A stretch of DNA of 64,000 nucleotides, taken from the NCBI GenBank assembly GCA_002709305.1, contig PAQM01000025.1:1-64000 (forward strand), given 5' to 3'. This document shows, piece after piece, positions 47,950-59,779 of the stretch; position 1 is the first letter of the stretch, and every line of letters starts with the position of its first letter. A model generated the notes under the pieces. It was given only the letters and a program-made list of their open reading frames with translations. It ran no database searches and was not told the DNA's origin. Position numbers and translations under genes: made by a program. This stretch comes from Crocinitomicaceae bacterium. GTDB taxonomy: Bacteria > Bacteroidota > Bacteroidia > Flavobacteriales_D > Crocinitomicaceae.

Positions 47950-48396
47950 TTACAATTCTGTACAATTGCCACCTTTACTCTCAATAGCTGCTTTTGCAGT
48001 GTTAGAAAACTTATGGGCAGTAACATTTATTGTAGACTTTATTTCACCTCTTCCAAGCACCTTAACAAAATCATTTTTAGAAACTAAACCATTTTCTTGA
48101 AGTATTTCTGGTGTTATTTCTTTAACTCCTCTTCTTTCAATCAACGATTCTATAATATCTAAGTTAATTGCTTTATACTCTATTCTATTTATATTATTAA
48201 AACCAAATTTTGGAACACGTCTTTGAAGAGGCATTTGTCCGCCTTCAAAACCTACTTTCTTAGAATAACCCGATCGTGACTTTGCTCCTTTATGTCCACG
48301 AGTAGAGGTTCCACCACGGCCAGAACCTTGACCACGAGCAACTCTTTTCCTATTTTTCGTTGATCCCTTTGCAGGTGTTAAATTATGTAAATTCAT
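47950..48396 (-). CDS. rplO: Ribosomal protein L15
   Basis: The 148-residue protein starts MNLHNLTPAKGSTKNRKRV and has the Gly/Arg-rich extension GQGSGRGGTSTRGHKGAKSR that reaches into the 50S core, followed by QMPLQRRVPKFGF. Confidence 0.98.
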   Translation of the reverse strand: MNLHNLTPAKGSTKNRKRVARGQGSGRGGTSTRGHKGAKSRSGYSKKVGFEGGQMPLQRRVPKFGFNNINRIEYKAINLDIIESLIERRGVKEITPEILQENGLVSKNDFVKVLGRGEIKSTINVTAHKFSNTAKAAIESKGGNCTEL

Positions 48397-48415
48397 CTTT
48401 ATAATATTTTAAAAT

Positions 48416-48592
48416 TTAATCAAGAACTTTAACTAAATGTTGAACTTTTTTAACCATTCCCAAAATTTGTGGTGTTGATTCTTTCTCTATTACCTGGTTC
48501 AACTTAGTAAATCCTAATGCTTTAATCGTTGCTTTTTGTCTAGCTGTACGATTAATTGCGCTTCTTACTTGTTTAATTTTAATCTTCGACAT
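48416..48592 (-). CDS. rpmD: Ribosomal protein L30 (too short for the ORF track)
   Basis: ATG 48592 to TAA 48416 encodes 58 residues: it starts MSKIKIKQVRSAINR and continues with LGFTKLNQV and MVKKVQHLVKVLD. The length and motifs fit bacterial L30. It lies between rpsE (11 bp) and rplO (19 bp). Confidence 0.96.
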   Translation of the reverse strand: MSKIKIKQVRSAINRTARQKATIKALGFTKLNQVIEKESTPQILGMVKKVQHLVKVLD

Positions 48593-48603
48593 TATTCAAC
48601 TAT

Positions 48604-49119
48604 TTAACCATTAAAAACTTTTTCAAGATCGATACCTCTTTGATTCGCAACTGCGACTGCATCTCTCATTTGAGATAAAGCATTAATAGTTGCCTTAACT
48701 AAATTATGTGGATTTGAAGAACCCTGTGATTTAGCTAATACATTACTAATACCAACACTCTCTAATACTGCACGCATTGCACCACCAGCTATTACACCGG
48801 TACCTTCAGAAGCGGGTCTTAATAGAACTCTCGCTCCACTATATTTTCCTTTTTGTAAATGAGGAACTGTTCCATGTAAAACCGGAACACGGATTAAATT
48901 CTTTTTAGCGTCATCAATACCTTTTGAAATTGCTTCTGTGACTTCTTTTGCTTTTCCCAAACCATGACCAACAATACCATTCTCGTCACCAACAACTACA
49001 ATTGCAGAAAAACTAAAAGTACGACCACCTTTAGTAACTTTAGTAACACGATTTACAGCAACTAACTTGTCTTTAAGTTCAAGATCTGCAGACTTTACTC
49101 TTTTTATTTCTTTTGTCAT
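48604..49119 (-). CDS. rpsE: Ribosomal protein S5
   Basis: The 171-residue protein has the double-stranded-RNA-binding domain ([20 protein letters not shown]) and VRVL-type second domain elements, including [20 protein letters not shown]. It lies at the mRNA entry site and affects decoding fidelity. Confidence 0.98.
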   Translation of the reverse strand: MTKEIKRVKSADLELKDKLVAVNRVTKVTKGGRTFSFSAIVVVGDENGIVGHGLGKAKEVTEAISKGIDDAKKNLIRVPVLHGTVPHLQKGKYSGARVLLRPASEGTGVIAGGAMRAVLESVGISNVLAKSQGSSNPHNLVKATINALSQMRDAVAVANQRGIDLEKVFNG

Positions 49120-49121
49120 TA

Positions 49122-49472
49122 TTATAATTTTAATCCACTTTCTCTTGCTGATTCAGCCAATGATTTAACCCTTCCATGATATAGGTAACCATTTCGATCA
49201 AACACAACCTTATCAATTCCTGCTTTAATAGCTTTTTCAGCTACCTCTTTACCAACAAAAGCTGCTCTTTCAGATTTTGTTCCTGTTGCTCCTTTATTAT
49301 TAAAAGATGTTGCTGAAACTAATGTTTTACCAACTGAATCATCTATGATTTGAGCATAAATCTGTTTATTACTTCTAAAAACAGATAAACGAGGCATAGA
49401 AGAATTACCTGTTATTTTCTTCCTGATTCTTCTTTTAATTTTAGCTCTTTTTAATACTTTTTTTAATGCCAT
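49122..49472 (-). CDS. rplR: Ribosomal protein L18
   Basis: ATG 49472 ([20 protein letters not shown]) gives 116 residues. The track's start at 49538 would add 22 residues and overlap rpl[19 protein letters not shown] and the C-terminal [20 protein letters not shown] are typical. It binds 5S rRNA. Confidence 0.96.
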   Translation of the reverse strand: MALKKVLKRAKIKRRIRKKITGNSSMPRLSVFRSNKQIYAQIIDDSVGKTLVSATSFNNKGATGTKSERAAFVGKEVAEKAIKAGIDKVVFDRNGYLYHGRVKSLAESARESGLKL

Positions 49473-49491
49473 AATTAATATAATTTCTAAT

Positions 49492-50046
49492 TTATGCTTT
49501 AGCTGCTGTTTTACCAGCCTTTCTCCTAATTTCTTCACCTAAGAATCTTACTCCCTTACCCTTATATGGTTCTGGCTTACGAAGAGATCTAATTTTAGCA
49601 GCAACTTGACCTACCAATTGTTTGTCATGAGATTCTAACGTTACTATTGGAGCTTTTCCTTTTTCTGAAGTTGCTGAAACTTTTATTTCCTTAGGAAGTT
49701 CAAAAATAAAAGGATGTGAATGACCTAGTGATAATTCTAATGTTTGACCATTAGCATTTGCACGATATCCTACACCAACTATTTCTAATTCTTTCTTAAA
49801 TCCTTCATTAACACCTATAACCATATTGTTAATTAATGAACGATAAAGTCCATGTTTTGATTTATGTTCTGGGGAATCTGTTTCACGACTCAAAGTAATA
49901 GTATCTTCCTGGATATTAATTGAAATACAACTGTCAATATCTTGAAACAACTCACCCTTAGGTCCTTTAACAAAAACCATTTTGTTTTCCACTTTAACTT
50001 CTACTCCATTCGGTATTTTTATTGGAGATTTACCTATCCTAGACAT
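49492..50046 (-). CDS. rplF: Ribosomal protein L6
   Basis: The 184-residue protein starts [16 protein letters not shown] and has [18 protein letters not shown] and the C-terminal [16 protein letters not shown]. It sits near the factor-binding site of the 50S subunit. Confidence 0.98.
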   Translation of the reverse strand: MSRIGKSPIKIPNGVEVKVENKMVFVKGPKGELFQDIDSCISINIQEDTITLSRETDSPEHKSKHGLYRSLINNMVIGVNEGFKKELEIVGVGYRANANGQTLELSLGHSHPFIFELPKEIKVSATSEKGKAPIVTLESHDKQLVGQVAAKIRSLRKPEPYKGKGVRFLGEEIRRKAGKTAAKA

Positions 50047-50064
50047 CTATTCTTTCAATTAAAA

Positions 50065-50463
50065 TTAATATACATACGCAAGTACTTCACCCCCTACATT
50101 CTCTCTCTTTGCTTTATTACCTGTAATAACACCTTTTGAAGTAGAAACAATTGAAATACCTAATCCGTTTAATACACGTGGTATATTTTTTGAACTACTA
50201 TACTTTCTTAAACCAGGACGTGAAGCTCTTTGTAATTTAGTAATCGCAGGAACTTTAGTCGATGGGTTATACTTAAGGGCTATTTTTATAACACCTTGCT
50301 TCTTATCTTCTTCAAATTTAAAATCTCTAATATATCCCTGATCAAACAAAATTTGTGTCATTGCACGTTTAACATTTGAACCCGGAATTTCAACTATTTT
50401 TAAACCCGCACTGCTTGCATTACGAATGCGAGTTAAATAATCTGCTATTGGATCTGTATTCAT
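50065..50463 (-). CDS. rpsH: Ribosomal protein S8
   Basis: The 132-residue protein starts TDPIADYLTRIRNA and ends GLGISIVSTSKGVITGNKAK plus GGEVLAYVY. It is a core 16S binder and the likely spc-operon autoregulator by analogy with E. coli. Confidence 0.98.
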   Translation of the reverse strand: MNTDPIADYLTRIRNASSAGLKIVEIPGSNVKRAMTQILFDQGYIRDFKFEEDKKQGVIKIALKYNPSTKVPAITKLQRASRPGLRKYSSSKNIPRVLNGLGISIVSTSKGVITGNKAKRENVGGEVLAYVY

Positions 50464-50523
50464 ATTTATAAATTTTGGTATCGGTTTTCAACTTTTCTAT
50501 TGAACCTGAAACCAGTTAATAAT

Positions 50524-50838
50524 TTACCAACTTGCCTTTTTAACACCTGGTATCATCCCTTTCAAAGCCATCTCACGAAATGTCACCCTTGAAATACCAA
50601 ATTGACGCATATAACCTCTAGGTCTACCTGTTAATCCACATCTATTATGTACTCGTATCTTAGAGGAATTAGCAGGCATCTTCTGTAATGCCATCATTGC
50701 ATCCCACTTAGCTTCTGCCATCTCATCAGATTGTTCAGTAGACTTAAGTATCTTTGTTAATTCAGCGCGTTTTTTAGCATAACGAGCTGTCATCTTTATT
50801 CTTTTGCGCTCACGCGCCTTCATTGATTCTTTAGCCAT
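50524..50838 (-). CDS. rpsN: Ribosomal protein S14
   Basis: ATG 50838 ([13 protein letters not shown]) is the real start; the track's first ten residues overlap rplE. The 104-residue product is the long, zinc-free form. It has an inserted middle segment ([20 protein letters not shown]) before the conserved [17 protein letters not shown] and IPGVKKASW. Confidence 0.96.
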   Translation of the reverse strand: MAKESMKARERKRIKMTARYAKKRAELTKILKSTEQSDEMAEAKWDAMMALQKMPANSSKIRVHNRCGLTGRPRGYMRQFGISRVTFREMALKGMIPGVKKASW

Positions 50839-50842
50839 ATAA

Positions 50843-51397
50843 TTATTTTTTTGTGAATGGAAACCCAAATTCTGTTAATAACGCATTACCTTCTTCATCA
50901 GAATTTGCAGTTGTAACAAAAGTAACATCCATCCCCATTATTTTATTTACTTTATCAATATCAATTTCTGGAAAGATTATATGTTCTTTTACTCCCATAT
51001 TAAAATTTCCTCTACCATCAAATCCTTTTGGATTAACACCTCTAAAATCTCTTGTCCTTGGAAGAGCTACTGAAAGAAAACGATCTAAAAAGTCATACAT
51101 GCGTTGACCTCTTAAAGTAACTTTTGTGCCAATAGGCATACCTTTTCTTAATTTAAAATTAGAAATATCTTTTTTTGATACTGTAGAAACTGCTCTTTGA
51201 CCAGCAATAAGTGATAAATCTTCAACTGCATTCTCAATCAGTTTCTTATCACCCACAGCGTCCCCTATACCTTGACTAATAACAATTTTTTCCAATTTAG
51301 GAACTTGCATTACAGTTTTATAACCGAATTTTTCAGTAAGGCTTGGTATAATTTCATCACTATACCTCTTTAGTAATCTTGGTGTATAACTCATCAT
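50843..51397 (-). CDS. rplE: Ribosomal protein L5
   Basis: Up to 184 residues. Two adjacent ATG codons (51397 and 51394) overlap the rplX stop (ATGATGA), and either may be used. Family regions include [38 protein letters not shown] and [16 protein letters not shown]. It binds 5S rRNA and P-site tRNA. Confidence 0.97.
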   Translation of the reverse strand: MMSYTPRLLKRYSDEIIPSLTEKFGYKTVMQVPKLEKIVISQGIGDAVGDKKLIENAVEDLSLIAGQRAVSTVSKKDISNFKLRKGMPIGTKVTLRGQRMYDFLDRFLSVALPRTRDFRGVNPKGFDGRGNFNMGVKEHIIFPEIDIDKVNKIMGMDVTFVTTANSDEEGNALLTEFGFPFTKK

Positions 51398-51711
51398 TTT
51401 ATTTCCTTTCCTGTTTTTTTTGAATAACGAACCATTTTCCCTTCCTCGTTAGCTTTCCTACCGATTCTTGAAGCATCACCATCAGAAACAATCATAATAT
51501 TAGAAATATGAATACTTGATTCTTTTTCGACAATTCCACCTTCAGGGTTTGCTGCACTAGGCTTTTCATGCTTCTTAATTATATTAACACCTTCAACTAT
51601 CGCACGGTTTTTCTTTCTATCAATGGTAAGGATTTTTCCTTCTTGACCATTCGACTCACCACTAATAATTTTAACAGTGTCACCAACCTTAATATGTAGT
51701 TTTTGTTGCAT
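51394..51711 (-). CDS. rplX: Ribosomal protein L24
   Basis: The 105-residue protein has the N-terminal KOW motif [19 protein letters not shown] and [18 protein letters not shown]. It starts 50S assembly near the exit tunnel. Its TGA lies inside the double ATG of rplE. Confidence 0.97.
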   Translation of the reverse strand: MQQKLHIKVGDTVKIISGESNGQEGKILTIDRKKNRAIVEGVNIIKKHEKPSAANPEGGIVEKESSIHISNIMIVSDGDASRIGRKANEEGKMVRYSKKTGKEIK

Positions 51712-51729
51712 AACTTCAATTAAATTTAT

Positions 51730-52098
51730 TTAAAGTACCTCAGGAGCAAGAGACACTACTTTCATAAAATTTGCATCACGTAGCTCACGAGCAACTGGAC
51801 CAAAAATACGAGTACCTCTCATCTCCCCTGTTGTATTTAGAAGGACACAAGCATTATCGTCAAAACGAATATAAGATCCATCAGCACGACGTACTTCTTT
51901 CTTTGTCCTAACTATTACCGCAGTAGCTACTGTACCTTTTTTGATAGCACCAGAAGGCATTGCGCTCTTTACGGTAACAACTATTTTATCACCTACAGAA
52001 GCATAACGACGCTTTGTCCCTCCTAAAACACGGATACATAATACATCTTTTGCTCCAGAATTATCTGCCACTTTAAGTCTTGATTCAGTTTGTATCAT
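51730..52098 (-). CDS. rplN: Ribosomal protein L14
   Basis: The 122-residue protein starts [20 protein letters not shown] and has [14 protein letters not shown] near the C-terminus. It forms part of an inter-subunit bridge. Confidence 0.98.
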   Translation of the reverse strand: MIQTESRLKVADNSGAKDVLCIRVLGGTKRRYASVGDKIVVTVKSAMPSGAIKKGTVATAVIVRTKKEVRRADGSYIRFDDNACVLLNTTGEMRGTRIFGPVARELRDANFMKVVSLAPEVL

Positions 52099-52107
52099 TA
52101 CTAAAAA

Positions 52108-52365
52108 TTATTTTACTCTTTCAACAACCTCAACTAATCTCCAATTTTTTGATTTTGAAAGAGGTCTTGTTTCCATTATTTTTACTGTATCCCCTTCATT
52201 GCAATCATTTTTTTCATCATGAGCAACAAATTTAGTAGTGTTCTTAACGAACTTACCATACTTAGGATGTTTTACTTTACGTTCAACGGCAACAACAATA
52301 GATTTGTCCATCTTATTGCTTGTTACAATACCAATACGCTCTTTTCTTAAATTACGTTTTTCCAT
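52108..52365 (-). CDS. rpsQ: Ribosomal protein S17
   Basis: The 85-residue OB-fold protein contains [20 protein letters not shown] and [20 protein letters not shown]. It is a primary binder of the 16S 5' domain. Confidence 0.98.
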   Translation of the reverse strand: MEKRNLRKERIGIVTSNKMDKSIVVAVERKVKHPKYGKFVKNTTKFVAHDEKNDCNEGDTVKIMETRPLSKSKNWRLVEVVERVK

Positions 52366-52392
52366 TTTAAACTAATTTATTATAACACAACA

Positions 52393-52584
52393 TTATTGTG
52401 TATCACGTTTTCTTAATTCAGTTTTTAACCTCGCAATATCTCTTCTCATATGACGAATCTTTAATGGATTCTCTATTGGAGAAATATTATGTGATAACTT
52501 CATCTTCATCAACTTATCAGATAAATTTGAAAGCGTGTCTTTAACATCTATATCCGACATATTTATAATTTCTTCTTGCTTCAT
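52393..52584 (-). CDS. rpmC: Ribosomal protein L29
   Basis: The 63-residue helical-hairpin protein has LSDKLMKMKLSHNISPIENP and IRHMRRDIARLKTELRKR. It lies at the exit tunnel beside L23. The spacing is 8 bp to rplP and 27 bp to rpsQ. Confidence 0.96.
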   Translation of the reverse strand: MKQEEIINMSDIDVKDTLSNLSDKLMKMKLSHNISPIENPLKIRHMRRDIARLKTELRKRDTQ

Positions 52585-52592
52585 ATTAAATC

Positions 52593-53021
52593 CTATTTCA
52601 TTGGTATAACATAATCATTGCGAGTAACAAATTTACATTTTACAGGTAATTTCTGAGCTGCTAAACGCATTGCTTCCTTAGCTGTTTCATAGGGTACACC
52701 ATCTGCCTCAAATAATATTCGACCTGGACGAACGACTGCTACCCAATGACTTGGAGCTCCTTTTCCCTTTCCCATACGAACCTCAGCAGGCTTAGCAGTT
52801 ACAGGTTTATCAGGAAATATTCTAATCCAAACCTTACCCTCACGCTTCATATATCTTGTAACAGCAATACGAGAAGCCTCTATTTGACGTGCAGTTAACC
52901 ATCCTGGCTCAAGTGTTTTTATTCCAAAAGAACCAAAAGCAATGGTACTTCCTCTATGAGCTAAACCTCTATTTCTTCCCTTCTGTGCTTTCCTAAATTT
53001 TGTTTTTTTTGGCTGTAACAT
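52593..53021 (-). CDS. rplP: Ribosomal protein L16
   Basis: The 142-residue protein starts [20 protein letters not shown] and has [20 protein letters not shown] and [20 protein letters not shown]. It helps form the A-site tRNA binding pocket of the 50S subunit. Confidence 0.98.
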   Translation of the reverse strand: MLQPKKTKFRKAQKGRNRGLAHRGSTIAFGSFGIKTLEPGWLTARQIEASRIAVTRYMKREGKVWIRIFPDKPVTAKPAEVRMGKGKGAPSHWVAVVRPGRILFEADGVPYETAKEAMRLAAQKLPVKCKFVTRNDYVIPMK

Positions 53022-53044
53022 TTCAAATAAATTTTACTATCCTT

Positions 53045-53755
53045 TTATTTTTTTCTTCTTTTTGATCCTGAGTTCTTTCTACCTCCTTTATGTCCAGAAG
53101 ACATACCAATGTTAGGAGATAGATCACGCTTACCATAAACTTCACCCTTACAAATCCAAACCTTAATTCCAAGACGACCATAAGTAGTGTGAGCCTCTGA
53201 AACAGCATAATCAATATCTGCTCTAAAAGTATGTAATGGAGTACGCCCATCCTTATACATTTCTGAACGAGCCATCTCTGCTCCATTTAGACGACCAGAA
53301 ATTTTTACTTTAATTCCCTCTGCACCCATTCGCATTGTACTAGCTATAGCCATTTTTATTGCTCTTCTAAAAGAGATTCTAGCCTCCAACTGACGAGCAA
53401 TTCCATCAGAAACTAAACGTGCATCTAACTCTGGACGTTTAACTTCAAAAATATTAATTTGTATTTCCTTTTTCGTTAACTTCTTTAGTTCTTCTTTAAG
53501 TTTATCTACTTCTTGACCACCTTTACCGATGATTACACCTGGTCTAGCTGTATTAATAGTAACTGTAACTAATTTTAGAGTCCTCTCAATGATAATTTTT
53601 GAGATGCTAGCCTTAGATAAACGAGCGCGAAGATAATTTCTAATCTTATCGTCTTCAACTATCTTATCAGCGTAGTTATCTCCACCATACCAGTTAGATT
53701 GCCATCCCTGAATAAAACCTATTCTATTTCCAATTGGATTTGTTTTCTGTCCCAT
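53045..53755 (-). CDS. rpsC: Ribosomal protein S3
   Basis: The 236-residue protein starts [17 protein letters not shown]. It has a KH domain with [17 protein letters not shown] and a C-terminal domain with [17 protein letters not shown]-type residues. It lies at the mRNA entry site and has helicase activity with S4 and S5. The C-terminus is a Lys/Arg-rich tail. Confidence 0.97.
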   Translation of the reverse strand: MGQKTNPIGNRIGFIQGWQSNWYGGDNYADKIVEDDKIRNYLRARLSKASISKIIIERTLKLVTVTINTARPGVIIGKGGQEVDKLKEELKKLTKKEIQINIFEVKRPELDARLVSDGIARQLEARISFRRAIKMAIASTMRMGAEGIKVKISGRLNGAEMARSEMYKDGRTPLHTFRADIDYAVSEAHTTYGRLGIKVWICKGEVYGKRDLSPNIGMSSGHKGGRKNSGSKRRKK

Positions 53756-53763
53756 TTATATTA

Positions 53764-54165
53764 TTATTCTACGTTTTTACCGTCTATAACGATAGTAACA
53801 TGGTTAGACCTTTTTCTAATTCTATGTGCACGACCTTGAGGAGCGGGTTGAATTCTCTTCAACATAGTACCTCCAGAAACTTGAATTGACTTTACAAATA
53901 AAGTCTGTTCTTCAATACTTTTACCTTCATTCTTTTGCTCCCAATTAGCAATAGCCGAACGTAATAACGTTGAAAGACTTCTAGAAGCATCCTTAGCATT
54001 ATGTTGTAAGATATTTAATGCTTTATTCACCTCTATACCCCTAATTAAATCAGCAACTAATCTCATTTTACGAGGAGCAATTGGAGACTTATTAAGTCTA
54101 GCAAAAGCAATTGATTTATTTGCTTCTTTTCGTTTTTCTGCAACTATTCTTTTTCTAGCACCCAT
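53764..54165 (-). CDS. rplV: Ribosomal protein L22
   Basis: The 133-residue protein has [20 protein letters not shown] and the tunnel hairpin ending [19 protein letters not shown]. Its loop lines the peptide exit tunnel. Confidence 0.97.
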   Translation of the reverse strand: MGARKRIVAEKRKEANKSIAFARLNKSPIAPRKMRLVADLIRGIEVNKALNILQHNAKDASRSLSTLLRSAIANWEQKNEGKSIEEQTLFVKSIQVSGGTMLKRIQPAPQGRAHRIRKRSNHVTIVIDGKNVE

Positions 54166-54176
54166 AATTTGCTATT

Positions 54177-54455
54177 TTATCTTTTTTTATCTTTTCTATT
54201 CCCAGCATGACCACGAAAATTACGTGTGGGAGAAAACTCACCTAATTTATGACCAACCATATTTTCACTAACAAATACAGGTATGAACTTATTACCGTTA
54301 TGAACAGCAAAAGTTAAGCCAACGAAATCTGGAGTAATAGTACTCGCTCTAGACCATGTCTTTATGACTGACTTGCTGCCAGAATCTTGAGCTTGGTCTA
54401 CTCTCTTCATTAATTTATAATGAACAAATGGTGGTTTTTTTAATGAACGACTCAT
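54177..54455 (-). CDS. rpsS: Ribosomal protein S19
   Basis: The 92-residue protein starts [18 protein letters not shown] and has [19 protein letters not shown] near the C-terminus. It forms a complex with S13 in the 30S head. Confidence 0.98.
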   Translation of the reverse strand: MSRSLKKPPFVHYKLMKRVDQAQDSGSKSVIKTWSRASTITPDFVGLTFAVHNGNKFIPVFVSENMVGHKLGEFSPTRNFRGHAGNRKDKKR

Positions 54456-54462
54456 ATACTAA

Positions 54463-55287
54463 TTATTTTTTTCTTCTTTCAATAATAAACTTATCTGAAT
54501 ATTTCTTCTTAGATCTCGTTTTAAATCCTTTAGCTGGAATACCATTACGAGATCTTGGATGACCACCAGAATTCTTACCTTCACCTCCTCCCATTGGATG
54601 ATCAACAGGATTCATAACAACTCCTCGAACACGAGGACGACGGCCTAACCACCTTGTTCTTCCTGCTTTTCCTGACACTGTCAGGTTATGTTCAGAATTA
54701 GATACTGAACCTATAGTTGCCAAACAAGTTGTTAAAATCATTCTAGATTCACCAGATGGAAGTTTAATAATTGCATAACGTCCATCGCGAGCATTGAGTT
54801 GTGCATAAGTGCCCGCGCCACGAGCAATAGCACCTCCCTTACCTGGTTTTATTTCTATGTTATGAATAACTGTACCTAAAGGAATATCAGATAAAAACAT
54901 TGCATTACCAACATTTGGTTCTATATCAGATCCAGAAATCACTTTGTCTCCAACTTTTAATCCATCTGGAGAAATAATATATCTTTTCTCTCCATCTGCA
55001 TAAAATAATAATGCTATTCTTGATGAACGATTAGGATCATATTCAATTGATTTAACTGTTGCTGGAATACCATGTTTTTCTCTTTTAAAATCAATAACAC
55101 GATATCTTTTCTTATGACCGCCTCCAATATAACGCATTGTCATTCTTCCATCATTATTTCTACCTCCAGAATTCTTTTTACCCGAAACCAAACTCTTTTC
55201 TGGTGTACCAGTGGTTAATTCAGAATAATCACTATTAATTTTATGTCTTTGGCCTGGAGTAATAGGCTTAAATTTCTTAAGAGCCAT
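54463..55287 (-). CDS. rplB: Ribosomal protein L2
   Basis: The 274-residue protein starts [15 protein letters not shown] and has the peptidyl-transferase-centre loop [20 protein letters not shown] with its conserved His. [16 protein letters not shown] precedes it. It is needed for subunit joining and catalysis. Confidence 0.98.
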   Translation of the reverse strand: MALKKFKPITPGQRHKINSDYSELTTGTPEKSLVSGKKNSGGRNNDGRMTMRYIGGGHKKRYRVIDFKREKHGIPATVKSIEYDPNRSSRIALLFYADGEKRYIISPDGLKVGDKVISGSDIEPNVGNAMFLSDIPLGTVIHNIEIKPGKGGAIARGAGTYAQLNARDGRYAIIKLPSGESRMILTTCLATIGSVSNSEHNLTVSGKAGRTRWLGRRPRVRGVVMNPVDHPMGGGEGKNSGGHPRSRNGIPAKGFKTRSKKKYSDKFIIERRKK

Positions 55288-55289
55288 AA

Positions 55290-55592
55290 TTATACATTAT
55301 TAAATAAATCAATCGTTTCTCCCTCTGCAACGGTAACAATAGCCTTCTTCCACTTTTTATTTTGTTGTTCAACAATACCTTTGTTAGTGTATTTCATAGA
55401 AGGCTTGCCTCCGCCATAATTTATTGTACGTACCTTAGTTACTTGTACACCGTACAATTTTTCAACTGCATTCTTAACTTGAATTTTATTTGCCATTACA
55501 TCTACAGAAAAAGTAAACCGATTAAAACTTTCAGTTAAGCTTGTTGCTTTCTCTGATATGATTGGTTTTTTTATAATATTCTTCATAAGCAT
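55290..55592 (-). CDS. rplW: Ribosomal protein L23
   Basis: Up to 100 residues. ATG 55592 overlaps the rplD stop (TAATG); a second ATG two codons later ([14 protein letters not shown]) is an equal candidate. [20 protein letters not shown] is the family core. It is the docking site for trigger factor and SRP at the exit tunnel. Confidence 0.96.
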   Translation of the reverse strand: MLMKNIIKKPIISEKATSLTESFNRFTFSVDVMANKIQVKNAVEKLYGVQVTKVRTINYGGGKPSMKYTNKGIVEQQNKKWKKAIVTVAEGETIDLFNNV

Positions 55593-56218
55593 TAGTTTAA
55601 AATATTTTCAATTATTTTAACTGAACTTTCTAACATTACAACTTTTGTAGCATTTAATAAATCAAATGTATTAACCGTATCAGCTGTGACAACTTTAACT
55701 CTCTTTAAATTACGAGAAGATAAATATATATTATCATTTTTATCCCCTAGGATCATCAATACTTTCTCATTTTGAATACCAAGATCAAATAATAATGTTT
55801 CAAAATCCTTAGTTTTTATTTTATCAAAATTAAAATCCTTAATTACCATTATATCTTTTGATGATGCTTTGTAAGAAAATGCTGATTTACGAGCTAATCT
55901 TTTTAATTTTAGATTCAACTTAAATTGATAGTTTCTTGGACGAGGGCCAAAAATACGACCACCACCTACTCTTGTTCCAGACTTAATACTACCCACACGT
56001 GCACTACCAGTTCCTTTTTGTTTCCTTATTTTCTTGGTAGAACCGTTTATCTCAGCTCTCTCTTTTGTCTTATGAGTACCTTGCCTACGATTAGCTAAAT
56101 GTTGTTTAACATCAAGATATATAGCATGGTCATTTGGTTCGACACTAAAAATATTTTTAGATAAGCTAACTTCGTTAGCAGTAGCTTTACCTTTTATGCT
56201 AATTACTTTAACTTTCAT
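55592..56218 (-). CDS. rplD: Ribosomal protein L4
   Basis: The 208-residue protein has the tunnel loop KIRKQKGTGSARVGSIKSGT with GGGRIFGPRPRNY. L4 represses its own operon in some bacteria. It shares a base with both neighbours (rplC above, rplW below). Confidence 0.97.
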   Translation of the reverse strand: MKVKVISIKGKATANEVSLSKNIFSVEPNDHAIYLDVKQHLANRRQGTHKTKERAEINGSTKKIRKQKGTGSARVGSIKSGTRVGGGRIFGPRPRNYQFKLNLKLKRLARKSAFSYKASSKDIMVIKDFNFDKIKTKDFETLLFDLGIQNEKVLMILGDKNDNIYLSSRNLKRVKVVTADTVNTFDLLNATKVVMLESSVKIIENILN

Positions 56219-56832
56219 TACTTTTCAATTATTATAGTTGATCCTTTAGATCCTGGCACAGAACCCTTAACAACAATTAAATTCTTTTCTGAAAGAACCT
56301 TTAAAACTTCAAGGTTTTCCATTTTTACTCTTTCATTTCCCATCTGTCCTGCCATACGCATACCTTTAAATACACGAGCAGGGTAAGACGCAGCGCCAAT
56401 AGAACCAGGAGCACGTAATCTATTATGCTGACCATGTGTAGATTGACCTACACCAGCAAAACCATGACGTTTAACAACTCCCTGAAATCCCTTACCTTTA
56501 GATTTTCCAATTACGGAAACATACTCCCCCTCTTGAAAAATATCAACATTAACAATATCACCAAGGTTCAAATTCTGAAAATTTCTAAATTCAAATAATT
56601 TAGCCTTTGGAGTAGTCTTAGCTTTATTAAAGTGGCCCTTCATAGCATTTGAAGTATTTTTTTCCTTACGATTTCCAAATCCCATTTGAATAGCCTCGTA
56701 ACCATCTCTGTCATGTGTTTTAACCTGAGTTACAACACAAGGACCAGCTTCTATCACTGTGCATGGTATTATTTTACCCTCGGCACTGTAGGTACTAGTC
56801 ATTCCGATTTTTCTACCAATAATTCCTGGCAT
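56218..56832 (-). CDS. rplC: Ribosomal protein L3
   Basis: The 204-residue protein starts [20 protein letters not shown] and has the central loop [20 protein letters not shown] and [20 protein letters not shown]. It is an early 50S assembly protein reaching the peptidyl-transferase centre. Confidence 0.98.
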   Translation of the reverse strand: MPGIIGRKIGMTSTYSAEGKIIPCTVIEAGPCVVTQVKTHDRDGYEAIQMGFGNRKEKNTSNAMKGHFNKAKTTPKAKLFEFRNFQNLNLGDIVNVDIFQEGEYVSVIGKSKGKGFQGVVKRHGFAGVGQSTHGQHNRLRAPGSIGAASYPARVFKGMRMAGQMGNERVKMENLEVLKVLSEKNLIVVKGSVPGSKGSTIIIEK

Positions 56833-56855
56833 AATTTAAACTATTATTATATTAA

Positions 56856-57161
56856 TTATACTTTAATTTCAACATCAACACCACTTGGTAATTCCAAACG
56901 CATTAACGCATCAACAGTTTTTGAAGATGTACTATATATATCCATCAAACGTTTATAAGCGCAAAGCTCAAACTGCTCACGCGCCTTTTTATTTACGTGG
57001 GGAGATTTCAATACAGTATATATTCTTTTATGAGTAGGTAATGGAATTGGACCACTAACTACAGCACCTGTTGACTTTACTGTCTTTACAATCTTCTCAG
57101 CTGATTTATCAACTAAATTGTGATCGTATGATTTTAATTTTATTCTAATTTTTTGATTCAT
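56856..57161 (-). CDS. rpsJ: Ribosomal protein S10
   Basis: The 101-residue protein has [39 protein letters not shown] and a C-terminal [11 protein letters not shown]. It also acts as NusE in transcription antitermination. It directly follows fusA with no tuf gene between. Confidence 0.98.
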   Translation of the reverse strand: MNQKIRIKLKSYDHNLVDKSAEKIVKTVKSTGAVVSGPIPLPTHKRIYTVLKSPHVNKKAREQFELCAYKRLMDIYSTSSKTVDALMRLELPSGVDVEIKV

Positions 57162-57174
57162 CTCTATCCTAAAA

Positions 57175-59283
57175 TTATGCTTTAACGCCTTTTACTTTTG
57201 CAACTACTTCTTCAGAAATATTTTTTGGTGCCTCCGCATAATGTGAAAATTCCATACTAGAAGTAGCACGACCTGAAGACATAGTTCGAAGTTGTGTTAC
57301 ATATCCAAACATTTCTGATAATGGAACATCAGCTTTAACAACTTTTGCTCCATTCTTATCATCCATACCTCTTACTACAGCACGACGACGATTAAGATCA
57401 CCAACAATATCCCCCATATTCTCTTCTGGAGTAACGACCTCTATCTTCATCATAGGTTCAAGAAGCACAGGGTTTGCTTGAGGCAGTGCTTCTTTAAATG
57501 CAATTTTAGCACACAATTCAAACGATAATGCATCGGAGTCAACAGCGTGAAAAGAACCATCTGACAATGTAACTTTCATTTTGTCTATTTCAAATCCTGC
57601 CATCACACCATTCTTCATTGAATCTTTAAATCCTTTTTCAACAGAAGGGATAAATTCTTTAGGAATATTACCTCCTTTAATTTCATTTATAAACTCTAAT
57701 CCTGTTTTGCTATCGTCAGTCTGAGGTTCAATTTTAACAACAATATCTGCAAACTTACCTCGTCCTCCAGACTGTTTCTTGTATACCTCTCTATGATCAA
57801 CTGAAGACTGAATATTCTCACGATAATTTACTTGAGGCGCACCTTGGTTCACTTCTACTTTAAATTCACGCTTTAAACGATCAATAATAATATCTAAATG
57901 TAATTCTCCCATTCCAGAGATAATAGTTTGACCTGATTCTTCATCAGTTCTAACTTGAAATGTTGGATCTTCTTCAGATAATTTAGACAATCCAACACCT
58001 AATTTATCAGTGTCTGCCTGCGTCTTCGGCTCAATTGCAACTCCAATTACAGGGTCAGGAAAGTCCATAGATTCCAATACAATAGGTGCATTCTCAGCAC
58101 ACAATGTATCTCCTGTTTTAATATCTTTAAATCCTACAAATGCACCAATGTCTCCAGCTCCCAATTGTGGAACTTGATTTTGTTTATCAGCATGCATCTG
58201 AAAAATACGTGATATTCTTTCTTTCTTTCCGGACCGAGCATTTAATACATAAGAACCTGCTTCAAGTTTACCAGAATAGGCACGAGTGAAACATAAACGA
58301 CCAACAAAAGGGTCTGTAGCTATTTTAAAAGCTAAAGCAGAAAATGGCTCATCATAAGATGGCTTACGAGATTCTGTATTATCAGTCTGAGGATTTATTC
58401 CTTCAATAGCATCAATATCAACTGGTGATGGAAGTATTTCCATTACCATATCCAGCATTGCCTGAACACCTTTATTTTTAAATGCTGATCCACACATCAT
58501 TGGAACAACTTTACCAGCAATGGTTGCCTCACGAAGACAATCTAAAATTTCTCTTTCTGTTAATGATTCTGGATCTTCAAAGAACTTTTCTAGTAAAGTT
58601 TCAGACTCATCAAATTCAGCAACAGCTTCAAGTAATTCTTCTCTTAAAGCCTTAGCTTCTTCAAGAATGTCAGAAGGAATTTCTACTTCTTCAAAAGTCA
58701 TACCCTGATCCTCCTCATTCCATACAATCCCTTTAAAATTTATTAAATCAACAACACCCTTAAAATTATCCTCAGAGCCTATATTTATTTGTAAAGGCAA
58801 TGCATGTGAACCTAACATTTCTTTAACTTGCTTACAAACATTTAAAAAGTCAGCACCTTGACGATCCATTTTATTTACAAATCCTATACGTGGAACATTG
58901 TAATTGTTTGCTAACCTCCAATTTGTTTCAGATTGTGGTTCAACACCATCTACAGCTGAAAAAAGAAAAACTAGGCCATCTAAAACACGAAGTGATCGGT
59001 TAACTTCAACAGTAAAATCAACGTGACCAGGAGTATCAATAATATTTACATGATACTTATTCCCACGGTAATTCCAATCAAGAGTTGTTGCGGCAGAGGT
59101 AATAGTAATACCTCTTTCTTGCTCTTGCTCCATCCAATCCATAGTAGCTCCACCATCGTGTACTTCACCAATTTTATGATTTACACCTCCATAATAAAGT
59201 ATTCTTTCAGTAGTAGTTGTCTTTCCAGCATCAATATGTGCAGCAATACCTATGTTACGTGTATATTTAAGATCTCTAGCCAT
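57175..59283 (-). CDS. fusA: Elongation factor G
   Basis: The 702-residue GTPase has [19 protein letters not shown] (G1), [15 protein letters not shown] (G3) and NKMDRQGAD (G4), and domains II to V through [13 protein letters not shown] near the C-terminus. It drives translocation. It is the third gene of the str cluster. Confidence 0.98.
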   Translation of the reverse strand: MARDLKYTRNIGIAAHIDAGKTTTTERILYYGGVNHKIGEVHDGGATMDWMEQEQERGITITSAATTLDWNYRGNKYHVNIIDTPGHVDFTVEVNRSLRVLDGLVFLFSAVDGVEPQSETNWRLANNYNVPRIGFVNKMDRQGADFLNVCKQVKEMLGSHALPLQINIGSEDNFKGVVDLINFKGIVWNEEDQGMTFEEVEIPSDILEEAKALREELLEAVAEFDESETLLEKFFEDPESLTEREILDCLREATIAGKVVPMMCGSAFKNKGVQAMLDMVMEILPSPVDIDAIEGINPQTDNTESRKPSYDEPFSALAFKIATDPFVGRLCFTRAYSGKLEAGSYVLNARSGKKERISRIFQMHADKQNQVPQLGAGDIGAFVGFKDIKTGDTLCAENAPIVLESMDFPDPVIGVAIEPKTQADTDKLGVGLSKLSEEDPTFQVRTDEESGQTIISGMGELHLDIIIDRLKREFKVEVNQGAPQVNYRENIQSSVDHREVYKKQSGGRGKFADIVVKIEPQTDDSKTGLEFINEIKGGNIPKEFIPSVEKGFKDSMKNGVMAGFEIDKMKVTLSDGSFHAVDSDALSFELCAKIAFKEALPQANPVLLEPMMKIEVVTPEENMGDIVGDLNRRRAVVRGMDDKNGAKVVKADVPLSEMFGYVTQLRTMSSGRATSSMEFSHYAEAPKNISEEVVAKVKGVKA

Positions 59284-59288
59284 ATCTA

Positions 59289-59759
59289 TTAAAATCTAAA
59301 GTGTGAAAATGCTTTATTTGCTTCAGCCATTCTTAATGTATCCTCTTTCTTTTTATAAGCCGCACCTTCTTCTTTAGATGCAGCAATAATCTCTGCGGCT
59401 AATTTCTGTGACATAGTTTTCTCATTACGCTTACGCGAAAAACCAATTAACCACTTCATAGCCAACGATTCTTTTCTAGACTCACGAACTGGAGTTGGTA
59501 TTTGAAAAGTAGCACCTCCAACCCTTCGACTTCTAACCTCAACAGATGGGGTAACATTCTCTAATGCTTTCTTCCATGTATCTAAACCAGTTGAATCCTC
59601 TATTTTTGAATCAACCATTTCTACAGCATTGTAAAATATTTTAAAAGCCAAACTCTTCTTACCATCTAACATTAAATTATTAACAAATTTTGTTACTTGA
59701 ACATCTTTAAATATAGGATCTGGTAAAATGGCTATTTTTTTCGCTTTTCTTCTTCTCAT
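59289..59759 (-). CDS. rpsG: Ribosomal protein S7
   Basis: The 156-residue protein starts [18 protein letters not shown] and has [18 protein letters not shown] and [20 protein letters not shown]. It organises the 30S head near the E site. It lies 5 bp before fusA. Confidence 0.98.
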   Translation of the reverse strand: MRRRKAKKIAILPDPIFKDVQVTKFVNNLMLDGKKSLAFKIFYNAVEMVDSKIEDSTGLDTWKKALENVTPSVEVRSRRVGGATFQIPTPVRESRKESLAMKWLIGFSRKRNEKTMSQKLAAEIIAASKEEGAAYKKKEDTLRMAEANKAFSHFRF

Positions 59760-59779
59760 ATTCTAATGTTTAAAAAAGA

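Noticed and set aside
53023-53286. 87-residue minus-strand ORF
   Set aside because: It is an alternative frame of rpsC and its flank, with no family features or start context.
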